From Seriola aureovittata (taxonomy: Eukaryota > Chordata > Actinopteri > Carangiformes > Carangidae), in assembly GCF_021018895.1 (NCBI RefSeq), contig NC_079387.1, positions 164,623-228,622 of the forward strand: a stretch of DNA of 64,000 nt, given 5' to 3'. The notes below the pieces were generated by a model that saw only the letters and a list, made by a program, of their open reading frames with translations, had not been told where the DNA came from and ran no database searches. This document shows positions 32,931-44,093 of the stretch, piece by piece (the stretch's first letter is position 1; the number at the start of each line of letters is the position of its first letter). The translations under genes and the position numbers were made by a program.

Positions 32931-34634
32931 TTAAACACCTAGTTTATTCATCGTTCTTTTTTCTTTCTTCCTTTTCTTAGTTCTAGCGGCTATAGTAGAG
33001 GTGTGCTGCTTCCTGATGCTCTGGATGGTGGCGACGTCCATCTCAGAGTCACCGTCTGATTCCCCCTGCTGAGTCGGGGAGGTCGAAGCCGGCGCTCTGG
33101 GGGGTGCGGCTGCCGCCTGCTGCAGATCGCTCAGAGTCTCCCCCACGTCCATCGATTCCAGGGCAATGGACGGCTCCGGCCCCTCCGCGAGCCCGTTTCC
33201 GCCCTTGCCCTTTCCTCTCTCTCGGGGACCAGAGTTTACACTCAGCCCGTCTCTGCTCTCGACCAGCTTTGTGGCCAGGCTCTGTGCGGCTTTTGCGAGG
33301 CTTGTAGCCCTCCGCTGGGGGAGACCCTCTCTGTCAGCCGCTTCCACGGTGCCGCTGCCCCCCTCACCGGCCTCTTCTCCTTCCTCCTCCTCCTCACTCA
33401 TGTCCTCCGCCTCTGTTGACGGTGCCTCCGATCCGGACCCCGCCACAACATCAGACTCACTGTAATTACAGCTACATTCCTCCATCAGGTTGCAGCACAC
33501 CTCACATTTTTTAATCTTTTTTTGTTGGCTGCTGCACTCCCTCGCATAATGTCCCTGGACTCCGCACTTGTGACAGGAGAACTCCGGACAATCTCTCAGG
33601 ATGTGCCCCGGCTGGAGGCACATCCTGCAAACTTTTGCTTGTCTGTCGTGTATCACACGGAAGTATTCAGGTCCCATTACTGTTTCAAACCGCGCTGAAT
33701 ACGGTAACGATTGCACCTTGTCATTAAATTTAACTTTTAAAAACCTCGTCCCGTCCGCTACTTGTGTGCCCGGCCACATCCTCCTTCTAATAGCGGATGC
33801 AGCCGATACACCCCATCCCTCAAGCTTTTGCATGATTTCATCGTCTGTGATATACGCAGGTAAGTTTAGAAAGGAAACCATTAACTCATCGTTACAAAGG
33901 TTTTTTACTAAAATGCTTGTGTTACCTATTTTGAAACCGTCTAGGAGCCGCTCCTTCCCCTTGGCATGAGACATAGTTATCTCATACGTCCTGGCACCGG
34001 TCGCTCTGCAGGCAATAAGCCCCCCACACAGAGCTCGGATGGCTCTCATGAGTTCCAGCACCGGGACCTCGTCTTGTCCGGTCACTTCCAGGCTCGCTGT
34101 TAATTCTCGATCGTATATATTCCCAACTGCGTGCTTTGTTGTTTCTTGTCTCTGCTGTCTCTCACCGACTGCTCCAGTCTCTCTCTCCTCTCCGCCGCTC
34201 GCCGCTCGCTCGCCCGCCGCTGCTGCTTTCTCTCTCTCTCCCGCCGCTGCTCTCTCCCTCTCCGCCGCCGCTCTCGGAGCTCCATGGAGTCCCGGCCTGG
34301 TCCGATCTCCATCTCCGCTCTCCCTCACGGCTCCTCCGGTCTCGCTCCTCCGTCCTCTGCCCGTTGCAGCTGTCAATGCTGCTCGCCGCTCTCTCTCCTC
34401 TCTCTCTCCTCTCGCCGGCGCCGTCATCGTTGAATCAGCTGTTCCCGTGCTCTCTTCGCTTCTTTTTTTTTTTAAACTCTTCCTTCTGACTCTCTGTTCT
34501 TTTGTTTCGACTACTTCCCATTCATTCATTTCTTTCTCCGCTACAACTTGACTTAATTTATGTCCGTGATCCATTTCCGTAATTAATGAGCCATTTCCCG
34601 CTTCCGTCACCATTAAATCCGTCCGAGAAAACAT
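32931..34634 (-). CDS. LINE family B ORF1 (copy 2)
   Basis: 567 residues from ATG 34634 (MFSRTDLMVTEAG). The frame is open further upstream but only from GTG. A second candidate start, MDHGHK, corresponds to the one used in copy 1. Domain order as in copy 1: charged low-complexity N-terminus, RRM-like domain, two CX2CX4HX4C knuckles, acidic region, Lys-rich C-terminus ending NKLGV. Intact. Confidence 0.87.
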   Translation of the reverse strand: MFSRTDLMVTEAGNGSLITEMDHGHKLSQVVAEKEMNEWEVVETKEQRVRRKSLKKKRSEESTGTADSTMTAPARGEREERERRAALTAATGRGRRSETGGAVRESGDGDRTRPGLHGAPRAAAERERAAAGEREKAAAAGERAASGGEERETGAVGERQQRQETTKHAVGNIYDRELTASLEVTGQDEVPVLELMRAIRALCGGLIACRATGARTYEITMSHAKGKERLLDGFKIGNTSILVKNLCNDELMVSFLNLPAYITDDEIMQKLEGWGVSAASAIRRRMWPGTQVADGTRFLKVKFNDKVQSLPYSARFETVMGPEYFRVIHDRQAKVCRMCLQPGHILRDCPEFSCHKCGVQGHYARECSSQQKKIKKCEVCCNLMEECSCNYSESDVVAGSGSEAPSTEAEDMSEEEEEGEEAGEGGSGTVEAADREGLPQRRATSLAKAAQSLATKLVESRDGLSVNSGPRERGKGKGGNGLAEGPEPSIALESMDVGETLSDLQQAAAAPPRAPASTSPTQQGESDGDSEMDVATIQSIRKQHTSTIAARTKKRKKEKRTMNKLGV

Positions 34635-34846
34635 GAAAAAAAAACTCAAATAAGCCTCCCCCGAACAGTAAAACTGCCGGGGGGAATGTCCAAACAAATA
34701 AACAAACAAAGGATGCACGGAAAAGTAAGATGTAATGAAAAAAGAAAGAAGAATGAACTAAGGGAAGTAGAAAAAAAACAGAGGTCCGCGATCCTCTCTC
34801 CTCTCTCTCACACAGGTATTGCCGACTCACGTTTGACTCACGCATG

Positions 34847-34873
34847 CGTGTTCAGAGTGGTATGGCCGTAAGC
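34847..34873 (-). rRNA. 5S rRNA gene, first 27 nucleotides (5' half of the gene hit by LINE B copy 2)
   Basis: Partner of 28534-28628; CACG at the breakpoint is duplicated. Confidence 0.9.
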
Positions 34874-35149
34874 GAGAGGGAGCGCGACAAATACCCTCTT
34901 TAAACATGACGATCATGTCCTTCATGCACGAAGCTACGTGTTTATGTCTAGCGCAGGAGCCTTTCCTTTTCAGCGTTTGCTTGTTGCTTTGGCTCTCAAC
35001 ATGTCAACTTTGTAACATTTTAATACAAAAGTGTCTTTACATTGTGATCTGTGCTGTCCCGTCCCCAAAAGTGCAGCCAGGTGCAGAGTAACAGGTTGTT
35101 GAAGCAGGAGCAGCAGCGTCCTCTGCTGATTGCAAAGAGATGCCAAAAA

Positions 35150-35267
35150 GCTTACAGCACCTGGTATTCCCAGGCGGTCTCCCATCCAAGTACTAACCAG
35201 GCCCGACCCTGCTTGGCTTCCGAGATCGGACGAGATCGGGCGTGTTCAGAGTGGTATGGCCGTAAGC
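35150..35267 (-). rRNA. 5S ribosomal RNA gene
   Basis: Complete 118-nt copy with T5 terminator. Confidence 0.96.
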
Positions 35268-35543
35268 GAGAGGGAGCGCGACAAATACCCTCTTTAAACA
35301 TGACGATCATGTCCTTCATGCACGAAGCTACGTGTTTATGTCTAGCGCAGGAGCCTTTCCTTTTCAGCGTTTGCTTGTTGCTTTGGCTCTCAACATGTCA
35401 ACTTTGTAACATTTTAATACAAAAGTGTCTTTACATTGTGATCTGTGCTGTCCCGTCCCCAAAAGTGCAGCCAGGTGCAGAGTAACAGGTTGTTGAAGCA
35501 GGAGCAGCAGCGTCCTCTGCTGATTGCAAAGAGATGCCAAAAA

Positions 35544-35651
35544 GCTTACAGCACCTGGTATTCCCAGGCGGTCTCCCATCCAAGTACTAACCAGGCCCGA
35601 CCCTGCTTGGCTTCCGAGATCGGGCGTGTTCAGAGTGGTATGGCCGTAAGC
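35544..35651 (-). rRNA. 5S rRNA gene, 10-bp internal deletion
   Basis: Same collapse of the CGATCTCG repeat as in array 1, here among otherwise uniform genes. Confidence 0.92.
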
Positions 35652-35927
35652 GAGAGGGAGCGCGACAAATACCCTCTTTAAACATGACGATCATGTCCTT
35701 CATGCACGAAGCTACGTGTTTATGTCTAGCGCAGGAGCCTTTCCTTTTCAGCGTTTGCTTGTTGCTTTGGCTCTCAACATGTCAACTTTGTAACATTTTA
35801 ATACAAAAGTGTCTTTACATTGTGATCTGTGCTGTCCCGTCCCCAAAAGTGCAGCCAGGTGCAGAGTAACAGGTTGTTGAAGCAGGAGCAGCAGCGTCCT
35901 CTGCTGATTGCAAAGAGATGCCAAAAA

Positions 35928-36045
35928 GCTTACAGCACCTGGTATTCCCAGGCGGTCTCCCATCCAAGTACTAACCAGGCCCGACCCTGCTTGGCTTCCG
36001 AGATCGGACGAGATCGGGCGTGTTCAGAGTGGTATGGCCGTAAGC
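35928..36045 (-). rRNA. 5S ribosomal RNA gene
   Basis: Complete copy. Confidence 0.96.
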
Positions 36046-36321
36046 GAGAGGGAGCGCGACAAATACCCTCTTTAAACATGACGATCATGTCCTTCATGCA
36101 CGAAGCTACGTGTTTATGTCTAGCGCAGGAGCCTTTCCTTTTCAGCGTTTGCTTGTTGCTTTGGCTCTCAACATGTCAACTTTGTAACATTTTAATACAA
36201 AAGTGTCTTTACATTGTGATCTGTGCTGTCCCGTCCCCAAAAGTGCAGCCAGGTGCAGAGTAACAGGTTGTTGAAGCAGGAGCAGCAGCGTCCTCTGCTG
36301 ATTGCAAAGAGATGCCAAAAA

Positions 36322-36439
36322 GCTTACAGCACCTGGTATTCCCAGGCGGTCTCCCATCCAAGTACTAACCAGGCCCGACCCTGCTTGGCTTCCGAGATCG
36401 GACGAGATCGGGCGTGTTCAGAGTGGTATGGCCGTAAGC
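36322..36439 (-). rRNA. 5S ribosomal RNA gene
   Basis: Complete copy. Confidence 0.96.
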
Positions 36440-36715
36440 GAGAGGGAGCGCGACAAATACCCTCTTTAAACATGACGATCATGTCCTTCATGCACGAAGC
36501 TACGTGTTTATGTCTAGCGCAGGAGCCTTTCCTTTTCAGCGTTTGCTTGTTGCTTTGGCTCTCAACATGTCAACTTTGTAACATTTTAATACAAAAGTGT
36601 CTTTACATTGTGATCTGTGCTGTCCCGTCCCCAAAAGTGCAGCCAGGTGCAGAGTAACAGGTTGTTGAAGCAGGAGCAGCAGCGTCCTCTGCTGATTGCA
36701 AAGAGATGCCAAAAA

Positions 36716-36833
36716 GCTTACAGCACCTGGTATTCCCAGGCGGTCTCCCATCCAAGTACTAACCAGGCCCGACCCTGCTTGGCTTCCGAGATCGGACGAG
36801 ATCGGGCGTGTTCAGAGTGGTATGGCCGTAAGC
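36716..36833 (-). rRNA. 5S ribosomal RNA gene
   Basis: Complete copy. Confidence 0.96.
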
Positions 36834-37109
36834 GAGAGGGAGCGCGACAAATACCCTCTTTAAACATGACGATCATGTCCTTCATGCACGAAGCTACGTG
36901 TTTATGTCTAGCGCAGGAGCCTTTCCTTTTCAGCGTTTGCTTGTTGCTTTGGCTCTCAACATGTCAACTTTGTAACATTTTAATACAAAAGTGTCTTTAC
37001 ATTGTGATCTGTGCTGTCCCGTCCCCAAAAGTGCAGCCAGGTGCAGAGTAACAGGTTGTTGAAGCAGGAGCAGCAGCGTCCTCTGCTGATTGCAAAGAGA
37101 TGCCAAAAA

Positions 37110-37204
37110 GCTTACAGCACCTGGTATTCCCAGGCGGTCTCCCATCCAAGTACTAACCAGGCCCGACCCTGCTTGGCTTCCGAGATCGGACGAGATCGGG
37201 CGTG
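37110..37204 (-). rRNA. 5S rRNA gene, 3' part interrupted by a LINE B copy at the gap
   Basis: Nucleotide 24 to the 3' end, followed on the + strand by the LINE poly(T). Confidence 0.92.
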
Positions 37205-37669
37205 TTTTTTTTTTTTTTATATTTTATTATCAAAAATATAGCACGATTCTTATTTTACATACATTTAAAGGGCAGACAAACATTAATAAACAAGTTGACA
37301 AAACAAAAGACACACAGCCACAATAACACTGAGTGCAAAAAAAAAAAAAAAAAAAAAAAAAGTTATGGTTCTGTCTAATAAATCAAATATAATAAACCAA
37401 CATAAAACAACCAGCGCGAAGCTATGATTCTGCTTAGTAAACAAAATAAAACAAACATAAAACAACCAGCGCGAAGCTATGATTCTGCTTAGTAAACAAA
37501 ATAAAACAAACATAAAACAACCAGCGCGAAGCTATGATTCTGCTTAGTAAACAAAATAAACCAACATAAAACAACCAGCGCGAAGCTATGATTCTGCTTT
37601 ATCTATATGAAACAAACATAAAACAACCAGCGCGAAGCTATGATTCTGCTTAGTAAACACAAAATACAC
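37205..37669 (-). mobile_element. 5S-targeted LINE, family B, 3' UTR at the gap edge
   Basis: Poly(A) end and 3' UTR with at least five 55-bp repeat units (37395-37669). The rest of the element is in the N gap. Confidence 0.88.
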
Positions 37670-38669
37670 NNNNNNNNNNNNNNNNNNNNNNNNNNNNNNN
37701 NNNNNNNNNNNNNNNNNNNNNNNNNNNNNNNNNNNNNNNNNNNNNNNNNNNNNNNNNNNNNNNNNNNNNNNNNNNNNNNNNNNNNNNNNNNNNNNNNNNN
37801 NNNNNNNNNNNNNNNNNNNNNNNNNNNNNNNNNNNNNNNNNNNNNNNNNNNNNNNNNNNNNNNNNNNNNNNNNNNNNNNNNNNNNNNNNNNNNNNNNNNN
37901 NNNNNNNNNNNNNNNNNNNNNNNNNNNNNNNNNNNNNNNNNNNNNNNNNNNNNNNNNNNNNNNNNNNNNNNNNNNNNNNNNNNNNNNNNNNNNNNNNNNN
38001 NNNNNNNNNNNNNNNNNNNNNNNNNNNNNNNNNNNNNNNNNNNNNNNNNNNNNNNNNNNNNNNNNNNNNNNNNNNNNNNNNNNNNNNNNNNNNNNNNNNN
38101 NNNNNNNNNNNNNNNNNNNNNNNNNNNNNNNNNNNNNNNNNNNNNNNNNNNNNNNNNNNNNNNNNNNNNNNNNNNNNNNNNNNNNNNNNNNNNNNNNNNN
38201 NNNNNNNNNNNNNNNNNNNNNNNNNNNNNNNNNNNNNNNNNNNNNNNNNNNNNNNNNNNNNNNNNNNNNNNNNNNNNNNNNNNNNNNNNNNNNNNNNNNN
38301 NNNNNNNNNNNNNNNNNNNNNNNNNNNNNNNNNNNNNNNNNNNNNNNNNNNNNNNNNNNNNNNNNNNNNNNNNNNNNNNNNNNNNNNNNNNNNNNNNNNN
38401 NNNNNNNNNNNNNNNNNNNNNNNNNNNNNNNNNNNNNNNNNNNNNNNNNNNNNNNNNNNNNNNNNNNNNNNNNNNNNNNNNNNNNNNNNNNNNNNNNNNN
38501 NNNNNNNNNNNNNNNNNNNNNNNNNNNNNNNNNNNNNNNNNNNNNNNNNNNNNNNNNNNNNNNNNNNNNNNNNNNNNNNNNNNNNNNNNNNNNNNNNNNN
38601 NNNNNNNNNNNNNNNNNNNNNNNNNNNNNNNNNNNNNNNNNNNNNNNNNNNNNNNNNNNNNNNNNNNNN
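37670..38669. other. Assembly gap, 1000 N
   Basis: The sequence type changes from 5S array/LINE to the U2/U5 array across it, so the physical linkage rests on scaffolding. Confidence 0.99.
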
Positions 38670-38923
38670 AAGTCCCGGGACTCGCCAGTGCCACGTTGTC
38701 ACAGGCTCTATCCAATGGGGTTGTGGAGGAAAGAGCCTGCGCCTTAAGGTCCAAGTTACCAAAAACTTGAAGTTATCAGGCACCGGTGAGCAGCCACAAA
38801 AACACAGAGAAAAAGTGTTTGACGGGATTCGGGCAGCATTTCCTCTGTTTCCGCTTTGTCGGCCAACAGTCAACATTCCAAATCTCACTGCGCTTTTTGG
38901 AGTCTTTGCCTAAACTGCTGATT

Positions 38924-39085
38924 GTGTGCTGCACTAGCACTGGTCAGGTTGTGTGCTGCACTAGCACTGGTCAGGTTGTGTGCTGCACTAGCACTGGTCA
39001 GGTTGTGTGCTGCACTAGCACTGGTCAGGTTGTGTGCTGCACTAGCACTGGTCAGGTTGTGTGCTGCACAAGCCCTGGTCAGGTT
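38924..39085. repeat. 27-bp minisatellite, 6 units
   Basis: Unit GTGTGCTGCACTAGCACTGG plus TCAGGTT: five copies and a sixth variant with ACAAGCCCTGG. Other units of the array (41551, 44094, 52510, 55049) have only three. Confidence 0.92.
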
Positions 39086-40235
39086 GAGTCCATCATTTCA
39101 AAGAGTGACCCCACCGTTCTTCCCCCCTTGTATTGACCTTTGTTAATGTTGAAATCCCAGTTACTTCAGGTGAGTGACAAAAACCAGTTAATGCGACCAT
39201 CTTCTCAAGCGACGTGAAGCCGGCGCCTTCCCGTCTTCGAGAAGGCGTTGTGTTCTTTGGGGGCTTTTCTTTTGCTCGTAGCATGCCCGTCGACAACACT
39301 GTTTGAATGGGTGCAGGGAGAATTGATGAGTCCACTGAGCATCCTATCAGTAGGGAGAGTCCTCTGCTAGACCCCAGAGAAAAAGAAAGCATTATGGATC
39401 AGAATGGATAAATTGGTGGACAGTCCACCATCATTTGATTTGCATTCATGGCAAATTGGCGACACAGAGGGGTAAAACGTATGTAACGTGACCTCTGAAT
39501 AATGAAAACCATCAATCACTTTCAAACGGAATTAACCTGCGCCTGCTCTTCATTGACCATCTATATATACAGGAAAGAGCAGTCCTCCATATTTTAACGG
39601 CCAACACAGCATTCATTTCCCTTTCCCAAGCCTTCTTTTGACATTTAACACGCACCCAATCAGTAGAAAAGAAGTTGACTCATTTACTGATGAACTCCTT
39701 GATCTCCCATGAAAGAGAAATGAATTCCACAAGAGTGAGGCCACTCTCCCAAGTGGCCTAAAAATGAGGGATGTTTCCCTTCACAGCCACATAAATGGGA
39801 ACACCAAAGAGCTAAATATCATGCATCAACTGGAGATTTGTCATCAATACAGAGTTGAAAAGTCCCTTCAGAGACCAACAAAAATTGCCACAGCTGACTG
39901 TATTTCAAGTCATCCAGGCGGGGTATTGGGTTAAGTTTTCAACTAGCAATAATCACGTCTCAGCAGAACTTCACAGACTATGAAATTGCCCCTGCGAAAG
40001 AGTAAAGAGAGCAACTACCAGTTTACAAATGGAGCTGGTGCAACACTCACAACACACGTGGTGCACTTCTCATCCCTAGCATTTTTTGTTTACGGCAAAC
40101 CCCGCCTCTTCCGGGCAACAGCAGTCATGGGCGTATTAGTTCAATGCAGAATACAACTTCCACTTACTTGGGTTTTAAGCGATGACCCAGAGCTGCAATA
40201 CTTTAGACGCTGCCATGTAACGTTTTGTCTTCTTT

Positions 40236-40268
40236 TTTTGTGTGTGTGTGTTGTGTGTGTGTGTTATA
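40236..40268. repeat. GT microsatellite in the U2/U5 spacer
   Basis: (GT)n with length differences in each unit (also near 42783, 45325 and 53743). Confidence 0.85.
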
Positions 40269-40724
40269 TTGTTTGAACACATTTCCATATCAAATTTTAA
40301 GTCAAACCACCAACAATGCTCAAAAATCCAGCTAGACATAGTCACATATATACAGCAATAGAAAAATGTGGTCAGGTTGGGTCCAGATATTTCAAAAAGT
40401 GACCCTACCGGTCTTCCCATTTATGTTGACCTTTTCAACTTTTTCCAATCCCGGGTGATTAGCCAAAACAGGTTAATCCAAGCAGAATACGAAGCACCCT
40501 ACAGTTGGTGTCTTCCGACCTTTCAAGAAGAAGTTATTTTGCCAGTACCATGGCCCATCAACAATGCTGTTACGCATTCGGTCATGTCCGTTGAGTGGGT
40601 TTGCACGATCGTAATGGGTTCAAAACTGCAGGGGGAGCCGACTTCCTTTCTTCGAGCCAACGACAAAGTGTCAGGTGAAACTCTGTGTTTGTGTCATTGC
40701 TTGGTTTTCCACAAGGCGAAAGAA

Positions 40725-40913
40725 GGTTGCACCGTACCCGGCGGCACTGCAATGCCGGGACGATGCGTGGAGCGAACGGAGCAAGCCCCTTTTTCAGCTC
40801 CCAGCTCTAAAAATCACTTTAATATGTTTGTCCTCGTATAGAGGACATATCAGATATTAAACTGATAAGAACAGATACTACACTTGATCTTAGCCAAAAG
40901 GCCGAGAAGCGAT
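40725..40913 (-). ncRNA. RNU2: U2 small nuclear RNA gene
   Basis: The 5' 66 nt (ATCGCTTCTCGGCC... to CTGATA) match vertebrate U2, including GTAGTA, which pairs with the intron branch point in the major spliceosome. Stem IIa (GTCCTC/GAGGAC), an Sm-type site (GATTTTTAGAG) and the 3' stem-loops (CACGCATCG..., GCATTGCAGTGC) follow; the gene ends at GGTGCAACC after about 189 nt. Nucleotide 67 is T here. It lies 177 bp downstream of U5 on the same strand. Confidence 0.95.
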
Positions 40914-40955
40914 GAGCTCCCGGTGTCTGATGTCCAAGTCACACTCTTGGCACAA

Positions 40956-40972
40956 ATCTCACTAGTCGCGGT
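40956..40972 (-). promoter_or_regulatory. Candidate proximal sequence element (PSE) of U2
   Basis: ACCGCGACTAGTGAGAT on the - strand at about -59 to -43 of U2, the usual PSE position for RNA polymerase II snRNA genes. A similar ACCGCGA core lies at the same distance upstream of U5. Assigned by position and similarity only; repeated in the other units. Confidence 0.5.
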
Positions 40973-41090
40973 TTCCTGTTTCTGACACGAGCCTGACAAA
41001 GGCTGCTTTTTAGCACCTCCTCCCAAGCTCTCCATTGTGCCGCCCTCATTTGTGATGTGGACAGCTTTTTGACCTTTAACAAACTCAAAG

Positions 41091-41207
41091 GGCTTCGCCG
41101 TTAGGCAAAGCCTGCCAAAAATAGCTTGAACTCGTTGCTGTTCCTCTCCACGGAAGTCTTTAGTAAAAGGCGAAAGACTTGTGCGTTATGAAGAGAAACC
41201 AGAGTCA
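41091..41207 (-). ncRNA. RNU5: U5 small nuclear RNA gene
   Basis: Contains the invariant loop I context CGCCTTTTACTAAAG within its stem (AAGTCTTTCG/CGGAAGACTT-like pairing), the 5' ACTCTGGTTTCTCTTCA, GTGGAGAGGAAC, an Sm-type CTATTTTTGG, and a 3' hairpin (GGCTTTGCC...GGCGAAGCC). Length about 117 nt, as expected for U5, which aligns exons in the spliceosome. The 5' end is estimated by alignment to vertebrate U5. Same strand as U2. Confidence 0.93.
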
Positions 41208-41252
41208 GTACAGCCCCTCGCTCCAAGGACAGCCCAGGAGTCTATTCGCCAC

Positions 41253-41271
41253 AGTCACCACCATCGCGGTA
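41253..41271 (-). promoter_or_regulatory. Candidate PSE of U5
   Basis: TACCGCGATGGTGGTGACT on the - strand at about -64 to -46 of U5, sharing ACCGCGA and a downstream GTGA with the U2 candidate. Confidence 0.45.
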
Positions 41272-41550
41272 GGCTTGTCTTTGCTTGCCGCCAGCCAAGT
41301 CCCGGGACTCGCCAGTGCCACGTTGTCACAGGCTCTATCCAATGGGGTTGTGGAGGAAAGAGCCTGCGCCTTAAGGTCCAAGTTACCAAAAACTTGAAGT
41401 TATCAGGCACCGGTGAGCAGCCACAAAAACACAGAGAAAAAGTGTTTGACGGGATTCGGGCAGCATTTCCTCTGTTTCCGCTTTGTCGGCCAACAGTCAA
41501 CATTCCAAATCTCACTGCGCTTTTTGGAGTCTTTGCCTAAACTGCTGATT

Positions 41551-41631
41551 GTGTGCTGCACTAGCACTGGTCAGGTTGTGTGCTGCACTAGCACTGGTCA
41601 GGTTGTGTGCTGCACAAGCCCTGGTCAGGTT
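41551..41631. repeat. 27-bp minisatellite, 3 units
   Basis: Two standard units and one ACAAGCCCTGG variant unit. Confidence 0.9.
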
Positions 41632-43267
41632 GAGTCCATCATTTCAAAGAGTGACCCCACCGTTCTTCCCCCCTTGTATTGACCTTTGTTAATGTTGAAA
41701 TCCCAGTTACTTCAGGTGAGTGACAAAAACCAGTTAATGCGACCATCTTCTCAAGCGACGTGAAGCCGGCGCCTTCCCGTCTTCGAGAAGGCGTTGTGTT
41801 CTTTGGGGGCTTTTCTTTTGCTCGTAGCATGCCCGTCGACAACACTGTTTGAATGGTTGCAGGGAGAATTGATGAGTCCACTGAGCATCCTATCAGTAGG
41901 GAGAGTCCTCTGCTAGACCCCAGAGAAAAATAAAGCATTATGGATCAGAATGGATAAATTGGTGGACAGTCCACCATCATTTGATTTGCATTCATGGCAA
42001 ATTGGCGACACAGAGGGGTAAAACGTATGTAACGTGACCTCTGAATAATGAAAACCATCAATCGCTTTCAAACGGAATTAACCTGCGCCTGCTCTTCATT
42101 GACCATCTATATATACAGGAAAGAGCAGTCCTCCATATTTTAACGGCCAACACAGCATTCATTTCCCTTTCCCAAGCCTTCTTTTGACATTTAACACGCA
42201 CCCAATCAGTAGAAAAGAAGTTGACTCATTTACTGATGAACTCCTTGATCTCCCATGAAAGAGAAATGAATTCCACAAGAGTGAGGCCACTCTCCCAAGT
42301 GGCCTAAAAATGAGGGATGTTTCCCTTCACAGCCACATAAATGGGAACACCAAAGAGCTAAATATCATGCATCAACTGGAGATTTGTCATCAATACAGAG
42401 TTGAAAAGTCCCTTCAGAGACCAACAAAAATTGCCACAGCTGACTGTATTTCAAGTCATCCAGGCGGGGTATTGGGTTAAGTTTTCAACTAGCAATAATC
42501 ACGTCTCAGCAGAACTTCACAGACTATGAAATTGCCCCTGCGAAAGAGTAAAGAGAGCAACTACCAGTTTACAAATGGAGCTGGTGCAACACTCACAACA
42601 CACGTGGTGCACTTCTCATCCCTAGCATTTTTTGTTTACGGCAAACCCCGCCTCTTCCGGGCAACAGCAGTCATGGGCGTATTAGTTCAATGCAGAATAC
42701 AACTTCCACTTACTTGGGTTTTAAGCGATGACCCAGAGCTGCAATACTTTAGACGCTGCCATGTAACGTTTTGTCTTCTTTTTGTGTGTGTGTGTGCGTG
42801 TGTGTGTTATATTGTTTGAACACATTTCCATATCAAATTTTAAGTCAAACCACCAACAATGCTCAAAAATCCAGCTAGACATAGTCACATATATACAGCA
42901 ATAGAAAAATGTGGTCAGGTTGGGTCCAGATATTTCAAAAAGTGACCCTACCGGTCTTCCCATTTATGTTGACCTTTTCAACTTTTTCCAATCCCGGGTG
43001 ATTAGCCAAAACAGGTTAATCCAAGCAGAATACGAAGCACCCTACAGTTGGTGTCTTCCGACCTTTCAAGAAGAAGTTATTTTGCCAGTACCATGGCCCA
43101 TCAACAATGCTGTTACGCATTCGGTCATGTCCGTTGAGTGGGTTTGCACGATCGTAATGGGTTCAAAACTGCAGGGGGAGCCGACTTCCTTTCTTCGAGC
43201 CAACGACAAAGTGTCAGGTGAAACTCTGTGTTTGTGTCATTGCTTGGTTTTCCACAAGGCGAAAGAA

Positions 43268-43456
43268 GGTTGCACCGTACCCGGCGGCACTGCAATGCCG
43301 GGACGATGCGTGGAGCGAACGGAGCAAGCCCCTTTTTCAGCTCCCAGCTCTAAAAATCACTTTAATATGTTTGTCCTCGTATAGAGGACATATCAGATAT
43401 TAAACTGATAAGAACAGATACTACACTTGATCTTAGCCAAAAGGCCGAGAAGCGAT
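43268..43456 (-). ncRNA. RNU2: U2 small nuclear RNA gene
   Basis: Second complete U2 copy, by eye identical to the first, with T at nucleotide 67. Confidence 0.95.
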
Positions 43457-43633
43457 GAGCTCCCGGTGTCTGATGTCCAAGTCACACTCTTGGCACAAAT
43501 CTCACTAGTCGCGGTTTCCTGTTTCTGACACGAGCCTGACAAAGGCTGCTTTTTAGCACCTCCTCCCAAGCTCTCCATTGTGCCGCCCTCATTTGTGATG
43601 TGGACAGCTTTTTGACCTTTAACAAACTCAAAG

Positions 43634-43750
43634 GGCTTCGCCGTTAGGCAAAGCCTGCCAAAAATAGCTTGAACTCGTTGCTGTTCCTCTCCACGGAAGT
43701 CTTTAGTAAAAGGCGAAAGACTTGTGCGTTATGAAGAGAAACCAGAGTCA
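43634..43750 (-). ncRNA. RNU5: U5 small nuclear RNA gene
   Basis: Second U5 copy, same features and spacing to U2 as in the first unit. Confidence 0.93.
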
Positions 43751-44093
43751 GTACAGCCCCTCGCTCCAAGGACAGCCCAGGAGTCTATTCGCCACAGTCA
43801 CCACCATCGCGGTAGGCTTGTCTTTGCTTGCCGCCAGCCAAGTCCCGGGACTCGCCAGTGCCACGTTGTCACAGGCTCTATCCAATGGGGTTGTGGAGGA
43901 AAGAGCCTGCGCCTTAAGGTCCAAGTTACCAAAAACTTGAAGTTATCAGGCACCGGTGAGCAGCCACAAAAACACAGAGAAAAAGTGTTTGACGGGATTC
44001 GGGCAGCATTTCCTCTGTTTCCGCTTTGTCGGCCAACAGTCAACATTCCAAATCTCACTGCGCTTTTTGGAGTCTTTGCCTAAACTGCTGATT

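Larger units (their letters stand above)
28629..34846 (-). mobile_element. 5S-targeted LINE, family B copy 2 (full-length, nearly intact)
   Basis: Complete element between the two halves of one 5S gene. ORF1 (34634-32931) is intact, ORF2 (32911-29121) has a single frameshift, and the 3' UTR has five 55-bp repeats and poly(A). CACG is present on both sides. Removing the insert and one CACG restores a normal 5S gene. Confidence 0.93.
34847..37204 (-). repeat. 5S rDNA array 3 (- strand)
   Basis: 394-bp units between LINE B copy 2 and the 3' end of another LINE B copy; one unit has a 10-bp gene deletion. Confidence 0.95.

Noticed and set aside
39222..39260. Possible U3 snoRNA-like piece (GACGTGAAGCCGGC)
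   Set aside because: Only a short match to part of U3, no box C/D context, and the segment belongs to the duplicated U2 flank.
39436..39446. Octamer ATTTGCAT as a distal element of an snRNA gene
   Set aside because: It lies about 1.3 kb from the nearest U2 on its downstream side, too far for a known DSE; possibly a relic in the degenerate half-unit.
41179..43384. Repeated ORFs of 61-157 residues in each U2/U5 unit
   Set aside because: Several overlap U2 or U5 themselves (antisense) or the spacer and recur identically by array duplication; no domain or splice context supports coding.
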